Below, piece by piece: positions 1-12,034 of a DNA stretch of 21,395 nt. Source of the DNA: Oehlia diaphana (taxonomy: Eukaryota; Glomeromycota; Glomeromycetes; Glomerales; Glomeraceae); the NCBI GenBank assembly GCA_003833135.1, contig QZLH01000566.1, forward strand, positions 45,054-66,448. The letters are read 5' to 3'. Each line of letters opens with the position of its first letter. The first letter of the stretch is position 1. Made by a program: the position numbers and the translations under genes. Below the pieces are notes generated by a model, which was not told the DNA's origin, searched no databases, and saw only the letters and a list, made by a program, of their open reading frames with translations.

Positions 1-260
1 AATGATATGTATTTCGTATCTGTAGCATCAATATTGACGGAGTTATTCACGTTTAAAATTTTATATTAAATAATTCTATAATTTTTATAGTAAACAATAA
101 TTTTAAATTCAAAGTTAACGAACTCCGCATCCAGTGATTCGATTTTTATGATCTTTACACGGTTGGATTCAGCTCATCGAGAGGATTCCAATGATATGTA
201 TTTCGTATCTGTAGCATCAATATTGACGGAGTTATTCACGTTTAAAATTTTATATTAAAT
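1..260. repeat. 70-bp direct repeat, two copies 189 bp apart
   Basis: A segment beginning aatgatatgtatttcgtatc occupies about 1-70 and recurs almost perfectly at about 190-260, with a unique 119-bp spacer that contains 'gattcagctcatcgagag'. The first copy starts at the very edge, so the array may continue to the left. It is probably part of a satellite or a dispersed repeat. No coding potential is visible. Confidence 0.8.
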
Positions 261-289
261 TATAATTATAAAAATCACATGACTATGAT

Positions 290-375
290 GTAATTTCGAC
301 CATTTCGACTTTAATTTCGACTTTTGACCTTTCCAAGTCGAAATATTTCTACTTTTGGTCTTTAATTTCGACTTC
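290..375. repeat. ATTTCGACTT motif cluster with hairpin
   Basis: The strings atttcgact and aagtcgaaat occur repeatedly here in both orientations. One pair, ATTTCGACTT and AAGTCGAAAT, forms a perfect 10-bp hairpin with a short pyrimidine-rich loop. This looks like the remains of a small palindromic repeat. Confidence 0.6.
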
Positions 376-936
376 ATGTATAGTTATAACTTATAATAAG
401 GTTGATTGTATTTAAATCTTATATAATATTAATATATTAATCTATTGTAAGAAAAACTTATTTTATAAAAGTTTTTTTGCCATTTATTAATTAATTCTGT
501 AGTTCTTATATAGTTATAAATAAAATTAATATATATTTATAATTTCATTCTAATAAAAAATGAATGTATTCAGAAATTTTCATATTTTTTTATTAGTAAA
601 TTTCTGTATAGATAACTGTTAGTTAATAATTAATTATAGATAAATAATAAAAAGATTAATAAAAAAATAAATGCCTTAATAAATATATTTCAACTTTTAA
701 TAATTTCAAATAATTTCTCTTCTGAAAATTTATTCTAAATAAAGATCTCAATATCAATAATAAAAAAGTAAATAAAACTATATGTAAAAATTAGTAAATG
801 TAAAAAATAGCATAATATAATATAATATAACTCTTATTTAGAAGTATATCAGAAATCATATAATTATGCTCAATTATAGATCTGATTCTATATTATTGAA
901 TTCTAATTGGCTAAAAAAATACATATAATATGCAAT

Positions 937-1113
937 ATATATATTATGTCTCAAATTGATGATTGTTTCAAATCAACGATTGGCCTAAATTATTAGCTCA
1001 TCTTTATAATGCCTTAAGAATTTTCAAAGTATTAGTACTTTTTATATATAGTAATCATTGATGATTATCATCAATTTAGGGTATATTGAGATTTAGGGCA
1101 CAATATATATATA
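937..1113. repeat. fold-back (MITE-like) element
   Basis: The left arm (937-964, ending CAAATTGATGAT) and the right arm (1067-1113, starting ATCATCAATTT) are inverted copies, with an insertion of about 17 bp in the right arm. A second, perfect hairpin with 8-bp arms (ATTGATGA/TCATCAAT) sits at 1057-1075. No transposase is visible and no target duplication could be fixed, so the boundaries are approximate. Confidence 0.4.
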
Positions 1114-1578
1114 TATTATAATATAATTAATTTAAGACCTGGAAAATACTTATATATGTAAGGTACCAATGTGCTTAGTCAACATAGAAAAATTTTATGA
1201 TGTAAGAATTTTATAATGCTTAATTTTGAGAAAATTTTATTCTATGTAAGATAATTAAATTGCATGTTTTTGGTATTATTTTAAATTACTAAGAGTTTTT
1301 AGTTGCTTATTATCCATACTTATAGAACTCTTTAAAATATTATATATTGAATTTATATTTTATTTTTTACTAACGGTGATTTTACTTTCAGTTAATTTTG
1401 TACTACATTTCACAATTTTATATAAATACATAAACAAAATTTTTTTTTCAATAGTATCTTTTATTAATTTTTATTAAACTTAATGTACCATTTTTAATAT
1501 AAAATTACTATATTATACATATTTATTTTATTAAATAAAATTACTGTAAATATGTTTTACTTTAAAATATAATTTCAC

Positions 1579-2110
1579 TACTCACCACTTTGGTTATATC
1601 AAATTACTCTTATGCTTAAGTAAGGTTGTTCAGCAAGTTAAATTTACTTGTATTTTAATTTTCATGAGGCTAAATATGATATTTATATAGAAAAGCATAT
1701 TTTTATAATGGTAACAACTTATAAATTTTTCACTTTTTCATTTACAATTTCAGAGCGTAATTACACCACTTTGGTCAAATGAAATCGACTTTCTAGATTA
1801 ATTGAAAGTTGTTCAGTAAGGTCGAAACTACTTATACATTAATTTTTATGAATGTGGGTATAATATTTTTAGCGAAAAGTGCATTTTTCATGACAGTACT
1901 AACTTCTGAATTATTATTTCTCTGTTTACAACTTCAGAGCGTAATTACACCCCTTTACTCAAATGAAATCGACTTTCTAGATTAATTGAAAGTTGTTCAA
2001 CAAGGTCAAAACTACTTATATATTAATTTTTATGGGTGTAAGTATAATACTTGTGGAGAAATTTGCATTTTTTGTAATAGTATTAATTTCAGAATTTTCT
2101 TTTACTGTTT
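1579..2110. repeat. tandem array, three copies of about 182 bp
   Basis: Three consecutive diverged copies start near 1579, 1761 and 1943. Shared blocks include 'cacCactttgg', 'gaaatcgactttctagatta', 'gaaagttgttca' and 'ttcagagcgtaattacac'. Copies 2 and 3 are close to each other, while copy 1 is more decayed. No open frame runs through them, so this is a minisatellite or tandem duplication of non-coding DNA. Confidence 0.75.
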
Positions 2111-2261
2111 ATTATTAATTGAATACTGTTAATCTACTTGTATATTATGTTTAGTTTAGCTTTACAATGTATTGATCATATTTAAAAATGTATTTAATAA
2201 AATATTTTTAGTTAATAAATTATTTTATGTTATAATAAAAATTTAGTTAGGTTAGAAGATT

Positions 2262-2395
2262 GATTTACTTATTTTTATATAATTTTAAGGTTAGATATCA
2301 ACAATGCTTAGTGATTATAATAAAAACCTTTGCTTAGAGCTATTAATAAAAAATATTTTTGGGATCTTACCTATATAAGTATTTTCTGGGGTTCT
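2262..2395. repeat. dispersed repeat, copy A (copy B at 4192-4306)
   Basis: The block containing tttacttatt, ttagatat, tttgcttag and cctatataag is repeated about 1.9 kb downstream at 4192-4306 with the same order of motifs. This indicates two diverged copies of one dispersed non-coding repeat in direct orientation. Confidence 0.6.
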
Positions 2396-2645
2396 GAACA
2401 GTCTGTTTCTGAGTAGAACTGTTCAAAAAGTCAGTTCTAAGCGGTTTGGCTTTATGGAATGGTCTAAAAAGTTAACTAAATACTACCCAGAAAAAAGGTT
2501 ATCTGATAAGATACATATGAACTGAATGGAATTGAACTGCTTGAGTCAGACGGTTCCATTCTATAAACTAAACTAGGTTCTCAATTCTGACTCTATTCTC
2601 AGTTTTGAACTGTACATGAACTGCTCAGCAGTAAAACTTTTTCAT
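2388..2645. repeat. imperfect long inverted repeat (fold-back element)
   Basis: A GC-richer island. The left arm (about 2411-2464: ctgagtag, gttcaaaa, gtcag, ttatggaatgg) matches the inverted right arm (about 2551-2625: ccattctataa, ctgac, ttttgaac, ctgctcag) with several indels. The arrangement fits a decayed MITE or palindromic element. It has no open frame. Confidence 0.4.
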
Positions 2646-5289
2646 CCCTATATAGTCATATCATATAAAATTACTTTATATAATCATATTTTTAGAAAAT
2701 ACTAATATATATAATTATTATAAAAAAAATCTTTGTATAATCACATTATAGTAAAGCTTCTATATAGTCACTGATTTTTATAAAATTGATAAGTAACTAT
2801 ACAGAGATCTGATATATATATATATGTATAATCTGAATAATACTAATATAAATTAAAAATAAATTTTAAATACTAAAATAAAAATACATTTTATAGTATA
2901 ACTCTGTCAATATTGAAATTAGAAATGTAATTTTATTATTATTAGAATTTTCTCATTAAACTGAATCTAATAATTTAAATTTTATTAAAATTAAATTACT
3001 GGTTATATAAAAAACAAAAGTATGTAGGATAATAAAATTTTAAAATATCTCTGTAATATATAACTTTTGAAAAATTTTAATATAAACTCTAAGCAAAAGT
3101 TGTATTAATATTGTTAGGACTTCTTTATATTATATTATAAATCAATTTATGTGAAACATTAAATTAAATACAATAATACAATTACAAAATAATAATAAAA
3201 GTATAATAAAAGAATTTCAATATATTAAGAAACTCTTTTCACTTATTTTACATTTATAATATTTGACAAAACAAAAATTTTTATTTTTCTTTTTTATAAA
3301 TTTTTATTTATTCTATTAAGTTTTTTTGTTTAAAATATTAGTAATATTAGTTCAGTTTCTTTATTATATTTACTTTTTTTTAAAAATTTGTTTTTTTTGC
3401 ATTTTTATTTTTTGCATCCATTTTTTTTTTTTTTTGAAATTTTTCAAGTAAAAAATTACAAAAAATCAGATAAGTTTTAAAAACTTAATTCTGGTTTTTT
3501 ACTATAAAGATATTTAACTAAAGATATATATAGTTTATAAAATAAGCAAAACTAATATATTTGGAATTTTATAGTATATATATAATATAATTTTATATAA
3601 TTAAAATTAAAAATTAAAAATTATTATTATATAATTTAATTGAACCCCGGCTGGCAATACATTGATGCTAATTGATTTCTGATACTAGCAAATGGAAATA
3701 TCTTCTCAGATCAAATAATAAAACTAAACCTAATTATTAATAACAACACGAGCGTGACATAAATAAATCGTGACAAACTAAATCTAATTAATAATAAAAC
3801 TAAAATTTTTACATTAGTACTTATTTCAGTAAAATTATTCTTTAAAAATTAAATTAAAAACTTAATTTCAAAATATATATTTATATAATAGAAATTGGTA
3901 GTCTAAAGTTTTAGATTTTTTATGTAATTAAATGATTCAAAATTTTAAGTCTTTCTATTCTTTTAGACTTAAATTATTTTAGAACTTGTCTCTTTAAATA
4001 GTTAATTTGAAATTTACTTTTGAATTTAAATTAAAACAAATAAAGAATCTTAAATATAATTTTTAATTAATATTTTAATTTTAATTTATTTTTCTTTTTA
4101 ACTGTATTATTAATTAGTTTATTTTTATTTTATTATGTAATTTGAATCATTAATTAATTGTAAAAAAATTAGAAATAAAAATTAAGTTAAAAAATTAATT
4201 TACTTATTTTATATAATTTTTAAAATTAGATATTAATAAAAATTTTTGCTTAAAATTAATAATAAAAAATATTTCTGGAATTTTACCTATATAAGAAATT
4301 TTTGGATTCTTCAAATTAATTTTTTAATAATATATAATTTGTTGTATTGTATTACACCTTACTTGTTTTTGTTTTTACTATATATTTTAGGAATAGACTT
4401 ATTTGTTACTTTCTAAAAAGAAAAATTTCATATTAATTATTCAATCAGTTAAAATTAAAAAATCATGTGATAATCACTGTTGATAATAAAAAAAACTCTT
4501 TACAAAAACTAAATTTGGCTTAATTTAAATTATAAGTTTAAGTTAATTTTATAAAAATCCAAATATAGTTTATATTAAAAATATTTAGATTCTGTATTAA
4601 ATTAAATATTCATTAATAATTATTGTATTATTTGTATAATCCAGTTTTAATATGATAGTCTTTCCTTTTTATAAAAAAGTTCAAATATAAAAATTGATAC
4701 TTTAATATAGATTACAACAGATTTAATATAATATTATTACTTTATATACCATAAAAAAATTTTTTTTAATAATTTTTTTTCAATGCATCATATATGATGC
4801 AAATCTTTACTATTGGTTTATCAACGTTACCACAACTTGATACATTAAAATAAAATTCTTTATTACTTGGTTTAAATCATCATTTTACTGTAGCAATTCA
4901 GCTAAACAATAAAATATTTTGTGTTACCATATACCTTATACAGTATCACGGGTCATAGTACCGTATCTTGCAAATTTTAGGGGGGGTCGTAAATATTCAA
5001 AAAACTTAACTAATTTACTTTTTATTATTATTAATGAAAAAAAAGAGGGTTTGATCTCTATTTTAATTTTGTTAAGTATAACTATATTATTATATATGAT
5101 TTTGAGTTGTACCAATTCCGTCCTTCATTATAATATAATGCTTGGAATTATAATTGGCAAAATAAAATTGTAATCTCATCAAATTTTAATTTTTCTTGTA
5201 TCCTTATTATGTGAAAAAAGTCTAAATGCTTCGCAATTAAAATATAGTTTCAATACTCAAAAAAAAAACCTTATCATTTTTTAAGTTGA
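2646..5289. other. AT-rich gene-free stretch
   Basis: Mostly A/T homopolymers and TATA-like strings. Recognisable items are an imperfect hairpin at about 2758-2805 (tatagtcac / gtaactata), copy B of a dispersed repeat (4192-4306), a small GC-rich island at 3644-3660 (gaaccccggctggc), and a perfect 18-bp palindrome TGCATCATATATGATGCA at 4784-4801. An open frame at 4919-5173 has no ATG start and hydrophobic low-complexity content, so it is not called as a gene. I see nothing else. Confidence 0.6.
4784..4801. repeat. perfect 18-bp palindrome
   Basis: TGCATCATATATGATGCA reads identically on both strands. It lies 0.5 kb downstream of the glyoxal oxidase stop codon (that gene is on the minus strand). 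It could be a binding site or a repeat remnant; nothing in the sequence decides between these. Confidence 0.7.
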
Positions 5290-7346
5290 TCATTGAGAAT
5301 TAAGTAAAACTTCAACACCACTAACACAAGGAGCGTCATAATTAAAAATATATATGTAATGAGGACCAGGAGCGATTATTGTAGGATTTGGAGGTAATCT
5401 AAGAGTTAAAATATATTGATCAGAAGCTGATTTATCAACATAAGAATCTTCAATATCAAGGTAAACATAACGCTGATTCATATTTGTTGAGTGTGTGACA
5501 AATCCATGATGTATAATGGTAGCTTTTAAACTCGGTGGATCAGTTGATTTAAGTTGTATAACTAAAGTAATTACTTGATTATAAGATACTTTAATTCTTT
5601 GTTGATTAATTGGAAATGATTCAAGAGAAAGAATAGTTGGACGAGGGAATGTTGAATAAAGATAAGGTGGATAAAAAATTTCAACGCGGTATCTAAAGAG
5701 GGAGGAACGGAAGATCAGAATTTTATAATCTTTTCTTATTTAAAGAAAAAAAATTATTAAGTTACTCACTCAGTCGGAAATTTAACATCTAGTGTGACGG
5801 CATTAGATGGATTACTTCCAGAAACAAGGACACTACCATCCGGTAACAAAGTAGCAATAGAATGATACATTCTAGGTATAGTTGACGAAGCGAGAGCCTT
5901 ATACGTTTTAGCAAATGGATCATAAAGATAAGGAAATAATACGGGATCATTAGCAACAAATAAAGCATTTGCGCCTTTCCCTTTACGAAGGCCAGCATAG
6001 CCAGATCCGCCACCATTAACAAACATGATGGACCCATCCACTAAATAAACAGCATCAGGCATAACCCGCGGTGTTCCACCAAAATTATCCATTTCCCATT
6101 GAGCATTTGGTTTAGTTAGATCTAATCTTCCACAAGTAGCTTCACTCACTGATGTAATTTCTTGAGCTTTATTTCCACCACAAACCATAACCGTTGGGTT
6201 GTAATAATCGGTTGGGGAAAGTGGTAACATTATAGAAGTACCAGTTAATGGATATGAGCGAAATCCACCCGGTAAATCTGGATATGTTATTACAGTTTTA
6301 CCGACACCAAGATCATAAGCAATGGCTTGTTTACTAGCGAGTACAAAAAGTAAAGTTTTTCCCTCATAATTTGGAATTAAATGTAACATCGGATAAAGAT
6401 TATATGGTAATGTAGTAGCTAAAAAGTCAAAATTATAATCTTGCATAACTCCACTTGGAGGTGGATATATTGTATAAGTTGGATTATTTATTTCTAGTTT
6501 ATTAACTCCTGTGGAACCAGTTGATCCCCCGAGTATAAGAATATTACCATCAGGTAAAGTGATCATAGTTGGATACCATCTATTTGATGGTAAAATTCCT
6601 TCTAATTCGATCCAATCTCCTTTACCTTGATCATATATACGAAGTGTTTGTAAACCGCTACGATAATTAAGATCATCTCCACCACTTCCCCCTGCTTCAA
6701 TTAAAGTTCCATTGGCTAAAAAGGAACCTGCCGAACAAAATGTATTTGTATAAACTGTGAGTGCTCTAGCTTGATTTGTATCTAAATCATATTCTGATGA
6801 TATTGCAGCAAGCCCATCCGGTCTCTTTAAATGATTTTGTTCAACTATATAAAGAGAAAAAAACAGTAAATAATTTAAATTAGCTAGATTAACAAAAATT
6901 CAACGAAATAAATATGTTATAAAATTTGAAAAGTTTACGTCTATCTATGAATATAACTTTTCTGGGAGCTATCAAGACGGCATGCATGGCACTGACTCCG
7001 GAACTATTATAGAGTTAATCGAATAGTAAAAAATATTAAATTAAAAAAAAAGTTTATTACATACAGATAACATATCTAGCTACTTACTCTCCAACAATCT
7101 TCCATGTTCCGAGTGAATTATCTGAATTATCTTGTCGTGCTATAAGAGAGAATTAGATGAGTTTGTTAATATGTATAGAATCATTTAATGTAAAGATAGA
7201 TGATGACTTATTGTTGAATCATATACAGTTTAAAATTGATAATTACCTCGTAGAGGAGACGATGCGGGTAATGCATTTACTTTAATTTGCTCATAAAAAA
7301 AATTCAATCCTCCTACGAGGAATATAAATAAAAATATAACATTCAT
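5290..7346 (-). CDS. secreted glyoxal oxidase (copper radical oxidase, AA5_1)
   Basis: The exons on the minus strand are 7346-7247, 7139-7088, 7003-6939, 6844-5770 and 5692-5290, giving 564 aa and a TGA stop. Enzymes of this family oxidise aldehydes such as glyoxal with O2 and release H2O2 outside the cell. The ATG at 7346 is chosen because it opens a hydrophobic signal peptide (MNVIFLFIFLVGG). The galactose-oxidase-type ligands are all visible: Cys109 in TFCSAG (the Cys of the Tyr-Cys cofactor), Tyr163 in RWYPT, Tyr399 and His400 in RMYHS, and His498 in GFVTHSTN. Gly-rich kelch-like blades lie between them, and the C-terminal DUF1929-like domain runs from YRVEIFYPPYL to APGPHYIYIF. The four introns are 107, 84, 94 and 77 nt, all GT..AG. 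The gene looks intact and functional. Its exact substrate cannot be told from sequence. Confidence 0.93.
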
Positions 7347-7429
7347 CTTTTCGTAAAAAGATTTAATGATATTATATCAAATGGGAAGAAAGAATTTCTT
7401 CTACCTAAAAAAATCTTTTTGATGGTTAT

Positions 7430-7440
7430 TATATATATAC
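7430..7440 (-). promoter_or_regulatory. possible TATA element of the glyoxal oxidase
   Basis: On the minus strand, gtatatatata lies about 85 nt upstream of the chosen ATG. The spacing suits a core promoter, but such strings are common in this AT-rich DNA. Confidence 0.3.
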
Positions 7441-8422
7441 CCATTTGATTTTCATTGTTACTTATGAGATGCATTGCATGACGTTTTGGCGAATTTTTTA
7501 AATTCATTAACATAATAAAGTGGGACAAATTCTCCTATGCCTAAAATAACAGTATATTTCCTTTCTTGTTTTTTATTATATCAATCATTTTGCTGCTGCA
7601 TATCACGTGATCGAACGGTTTTCGGCATATATAGTCGCCAGATAAACCAATGGAGTTTACATTCTCCAGTGTTTTATTTAGCTAACTCTTCTGGATTCAT
7701 TTTCTTTTATGCAAATGAACAAATCTTATATCAAAACTTGTTATAATACGGTACAGTCGGTACATGTATGGTTTACATAATATGATCCACAGACTTACCG
7801 TATATATACATTTTAGCAATTTCGGTGACAAGATTAACTAATTAAATTAGTTTACCTGGCTTACCTGCCAATTAGTCAATTAATCTCCGTAAGAATTATG
7901 TCGGTTTAATTAAAATAATTTTACACATGTTATGATACTTTAATCTTTTTTTTTACTTTACAATGCCAGACCATCTAAATTATGAATAATCATCTTTGAT
8001 TTTCCAAACACGTCATTCAAAGTTGCTTTTAAAATTGAAATATTGTAATTTGAGCAATACAAAATATTTGTCAGATGGAATTCCATTTGAGATTAAAGAA
8101 TTAATTTTAGACACATTTGCTTCAATAATGCTGTTACATATGTACCTTAAAAATAATTAAATTATAAAGAGATATTAAGGAAATCCCTGTAAAAAAAAGT
8201 CCATCCGTTTTTTATATTCGATCTTTTTGTTTATATTTTGTTCATATTTTATTTTGCTCATATTTCCGAAATTAATAACCTAATACCAAAATTAAAAATT
8301 TTTACTGCTGATAATTTAGGGGAATTAGTTGGTTACATTTTAGCAAAAAAAAATCCTATATTATTTAAATTTATCCTTACTTTTAGTAGAAAAAGATTGA
8401 TGATTTTCTTGGCATTTAAACC

Positions 8423-8533
8423 ACCTGAAATGGTATATTTTATTATATAGTTTACCTGAAATGGTATCATATATTGTATTTTATTATATATTTCACCTGA
8501 AATGGTATCATATATTGTATTTTATTATATATT
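8423..8533. repeat. short tandem repeat around acctgaaatggtat
   Basis: The string acctgaaatggtat occurs at 8423, 8454 and 8495. Copies 2 and 3 share the following block atcatatattgtattttatt. The unit is about 31 bp, then 41 bp. Confidence 0.75.
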
Positions 8534-9170
8534 TTTTTTATATAATTAAAAATTACATAACATGATAGCTAAAATGTATATTGACGTGCTAAAAAGTATT
8601 TGTTGTGTTACTGAAATGATGAACAAAATATAAAGCATTTCCTAATCTGAATAACAAAAAATGATTTTTTTTTATAATAATTCTTTCTATGGATATCTCA
8701 TTTTAATAAATTATTTAAATGCCATCCAATCATAAACTATTTTTTTTATTACATTCTTGACTAATATCATAGAAAAATAGTTAGTGACTTAGTGCTAACT
8801 TTACCGAGTGTACCTTATGACCAACACGAAAAAAAATCAACTCGGTTGTGTTAATTACATTTGTTAACTACATTTGTCGAGATGTTGAACACAGCTTAAA
8901 GGTAATATTATCATATTATTGCGTACGAATTTCAAAGATAAGATGTCCTTTATTTTATAATAATAATAATATATGATATAATTTAAAAAAGAAGAAAGAA
9001 TCTCATCATTTTTTTTTTTATCTATACAATAAATGCTATTCATTACTAATAATTAACCAAAAAGTGTTGATTTTTTTCTTTACAATTACAATATAATATA
9101 TAATTAAATAATTTTAATGTACAAAATACAAAACTAAAAAATTTTACAAAATTTTATAATAATGATTATT

Positions 9171-10677
9171 TTAAATAAAATGCTCATATTTCCTTGGAGA
9201 ACCGGTATATGAAATAATTTGTTTGTTATTGGTAGCCAAAGGTGAAGGTAATTGTATATAACCATCGGTTTGTATGTTATTATATCCTTCATTATTATAA
9301 CCATTAATATTATTATTACTTTCGTTTTTGTAAGTCACTTGATCGGTATTCATCGTTGTAGTAGAATCAATTTTAATTTCAATACGTTTAATACTAAGAG
9401 ATTTTTTATGACTAAAATTATCTTTACGAAGACTATGGGAGTCGGAAGTTGGTGAAGTTAATGGGGATGATAATTTGGAGGAGAAGTCATTATAATGTTT
9501 GCCATTACCACTGTACGTTGGAACGAGTCGTGGATAAAATATCATCACTATTAAAAAAAAAAAATATTCAATTAAATTTCTATATAACTTCGACATATTG
9601 TTAATATATGATATATGAATTAAATACTTACACCAAACGATCCAAAAAGTAGCCATGAAAAAATTCACTATTCCAGCAAATAAATCGGCAGTAAATTTAT
9701 TTCTATTTAAATATTGTCGTTCACTCAGACCATCAATACAGAAAGTAAACATTAAACCAGCACCAAAAGCCACAATTAAAATTAATAAAAAATTCATATG
9801 TTTATAATATTTTAAACGATCTACTATATAATTTTTGCTATTTTGTTTAATAAGGATAGAGAATTTATAGTGAGCCATTAAAGCGTAAGCTAAAACGACC
9901 AAATTACAAGAAGCTGCTGCTAGTTCTGGAATGACCTAAAAGAGAGACGATTTATTATTAGAAACGAATTATTATTATTATTGTTAATATAATATTATGC
10001 AATAATTACCTCTCCATAAGTATGTTTTTTAAGTGCTCTTTTTACTTCTTCAATATCAGAATAATCCAATTTATCATCAGTATCATCTTCAAAAAAGAAA
10101 GGAAGACCATTAAACACAACAAAAGTAATAAAGATAAAAGCATAATTTATACGAAATTGCCAAGTAGTAATAAATTGTGCTTTAACTATTTTATTAGTTA
10201 AATAATTCCAAAAATTTTGTAATAAAAATACTGCAGAATTTTCCATAGCATAAAAAAGCATAAGTAATCGATTTGCAATATGTCTTAATCTTTTATTTTC
10301 TGGTGACCAATCTTCTGCTGGTTTACTGATAATAGTTTTTGTCAATGGATCAACAATGAAACCTTCTGTATATTTTATTTTCGTACAGATGATATCATAA
10401 ATTAATAATGATGTTACTGAAAGTAGGAATAATATCGTCATTATGGATTTAACTTCTTTTCTTTTTATTACTTTCCATCGTAATGCTTCAAATTTGTCAA
10501 TATTATATATGTGCATTAATGACCACACTAATACACAAAAATCTGAAACTGCTCGGGCTAAAAAAATAAAAAAAAAAATCAAGAATAAGTAAATAACACG
10601 ATAATTTTTTTTCCCTCATATTAAAATAAAATAAAATCACAATTACCAAGGAATGAAAAATCTGAAAAATGAGTCAT
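9171..10677 (-). CDS. orphan seven-transmembrane protein (GPCR-like topology)
   Basis: The exons on the minus strand are 10677-10647, 10557-10010, 9935-9632 and 9547-9171, giving 419 aa and a TAA stop. Introns of 89, 74 and 84 nt join in frame. Seven hydrophobic segments can be placed near residues 8-28, 48-67, 106-127, 145-166, 194-216, 240-262 and 276-298. A hydrophilic loop of about 37 residues follows TM2, and a very acidic loop (FEDDTDDKLDYSDIEE) follows TM4. The roughly 120-residue tail is rich in Ser, Thr and Asn, with repeats of N-G-Y-N-N type and many possible phosphorylation sites. This layout is that of a G-protein-coupled receptor, but no DRY, NPxxY or named fungal receptor signature is evident, so function is inferred from topology only. 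The last intron is a multiple of three with no stop, so retaining it would insert 28 residues in TM7. The first exon codes only about 10 residues, so the start is the weakest part of the model. Confidence 0.78.
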
Positions 10678-10700
10678 TTTTGATTTGGAAGCGCAGTTTC

Positions 10701-10710
10701 GGGGAGGGGG
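10701..10710 (-). promoter_or_regulatory. CCCCCTCCCC tract upstream of the 7-TM gene
   Basis: On the minus strand a C-rich run, CCCCCTCCCC, stands 24-33 nt before the ATG in otherwise AT-rich DNA. It contains CCCCT, the yeast stress response element core (established for Msn2/4 in yeast only). At this distance it probably lies in or near the 5' leader. A regulatory role is inference. Confidence 0.3.
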
Positions 10711-12034
10711 TTTTTTATTTTTAAACGTAAAGGAGAAATTTGAAAATAATTGATAAAAATATTATGGATGTATTTAGAACAACATTAAAGACATTTAATT
10801 GTGTAACGAATATAAGAGAGGAAATAACGAAAATTAGTTGTAAAGTGATGTATGATGTAGTTTAAGGGAAAGGAAACGAATATATACTATATATTTTGTG
10901 TGTATATATATAGGTATAAAATAAATTTTTTTTTTCTTTTAAAAAAAAAAAAATTATAATTGAATAAAAGAAAGAAATTTTTCCCGCGCAAAATAATTTT
11001 TTTTTTTTTTTTTGGAAATTCGAGACTTTATATTTATGTAGAGTATAATCGATGATAACAGAAACTCCATTGTTAATAATTAAATATTCCACATGATTAC
11101 TTATTTTAGTCAAAATAAAAAGTATTTTTATCAATGAAACCCTTTTACTCCAAAACCGTAAAACCGTAGTGGCGTCTCGGCCTAATATTGAAATGTACTA
11201 CTTATGATGATCATACAGTAAAGTATATTCGAAAGTTTAAAAAGTCCGAATAAATCATAAAATTCTAATTATTAAAAATTTATCTAAGTTATCTAATTTA
11301 TTTTATTTAATCTAATTTATTTATGGTGAATAAGCATAAAAAGAAATATTTTTTGGGGGTATATTGAATTCCTGAATTCCACTATCATACGAAAAATTCT
11401 TACAAAAGTTAAAAAATAATCAATAATGAAAAATAAACATTTAAGCATCATTTCTTATGAAAAACTGTAATCATGATTAAACACGTAATCCATTGAGTTT
11501 ATGAGGGCAAAGATAGTGAAGATATACAAATAATTTTCTCATAACCCCATGAACAAAGAGATTATTTAATTTCTTTTAGTAATTTTCAACATAGTATATT
11601 ATTCGGGTATTACAAAGTAACACATTATATGCATTGTGATATTATTAGGTATGATCTGCACCTTACCTAAATTTTGGTAACCATTATTATTGGTTCTTTG
11701 TCTCTAATTTATCGGTTATTGTGTATATCAATTGGCACTGGGCGCTTTTAAGTTTCGATATTTTTGTCAATAAGTAAAAATCCAATTTAAGTTAACAAAA
11801 AAGAATTTACCAAATTAACCTAAAATAGTCAATAAAATAATTAAAACTTAAAATTTCGTTTATATTCCTAAAATAATTTGGTCGACCATATTAGTACATA
11901 ATAAAGATTTTTTAAATTGTTTTTTATTACTTATTGGATATAGTAATATTCTTTAAATTGTAATTTAATTCATTTAAAGTTTTAAAATCAAAAAGAAGTT
12001 TTTGCAAGACATTTGCATAATTTTAAATTGTCAT
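10711..12034. other. gene-free stretch
   Basis: AT-rich with long A and T runs near 10930-11010. A direct repeat of gaattcc lies near 11368. The open frame at 10862-11134 is made largely of A/T homopolymers coding Lys and Phe runs, so it is not a gene. I see nothing else that can be supported. Confidence 0.5.

Larger units (their letters stand above)
7347..9170. other. intergenic region between the oxidase and the 7-TM gene
   Basis: This is the upstream region of the oxidase and the downstream region of the seven-TM gene. It holds a 10-bp palindrome with an E-box core (ATCACGTGAT, 7602-7611) and a short tandem repeat at 8423-8533. Open frames at 7343-7528, 7537-7746 and 8238-8450 have no family motif or splice partner, and the last has no ATG start, so none is called. 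Nothing else is recognised. Confidence 0.6.

Noticed and set aside
1579..2110. CRISPR-like repeat array
   Set aside because: The repeats are contiguous tandem copies of about 182 bp without unique spacers of constant length, in a eukaryotic context.
3640..3790. GC-richer island with 'gaaccccggctggc' suggesting a tRNA or an LTR end
   Set aside because: No cloverleaf arms, A/B boxes or paired LTR could be found.
4919..5173. 84-codon open frame on the plus strand
   Set aside because: It has no ATG at the start, is low-complexity and hydrophobic, shows no splice context and lies in repeat-like DNA.
7343..7528. 61-codon open frame on the minus strand
   Set aside because: It overlaps the start and leader of the glyoxal oxidase in another frame and has no recognisable content.
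8238..8450. 70-codon open frame (…ADNLGELVGYILAKK…) on the plus strand
   Set aside because: It starts with TTG, ends inside a tandem repeat, and shows no family resemblance or splice signals. It could be a decayed exon but cannot be supported.
10862..11134. 90-codon open frame on the minus strand
   Set aside because: It is built from A and T runs (Lys and Phe tracts) and shows no coding character.
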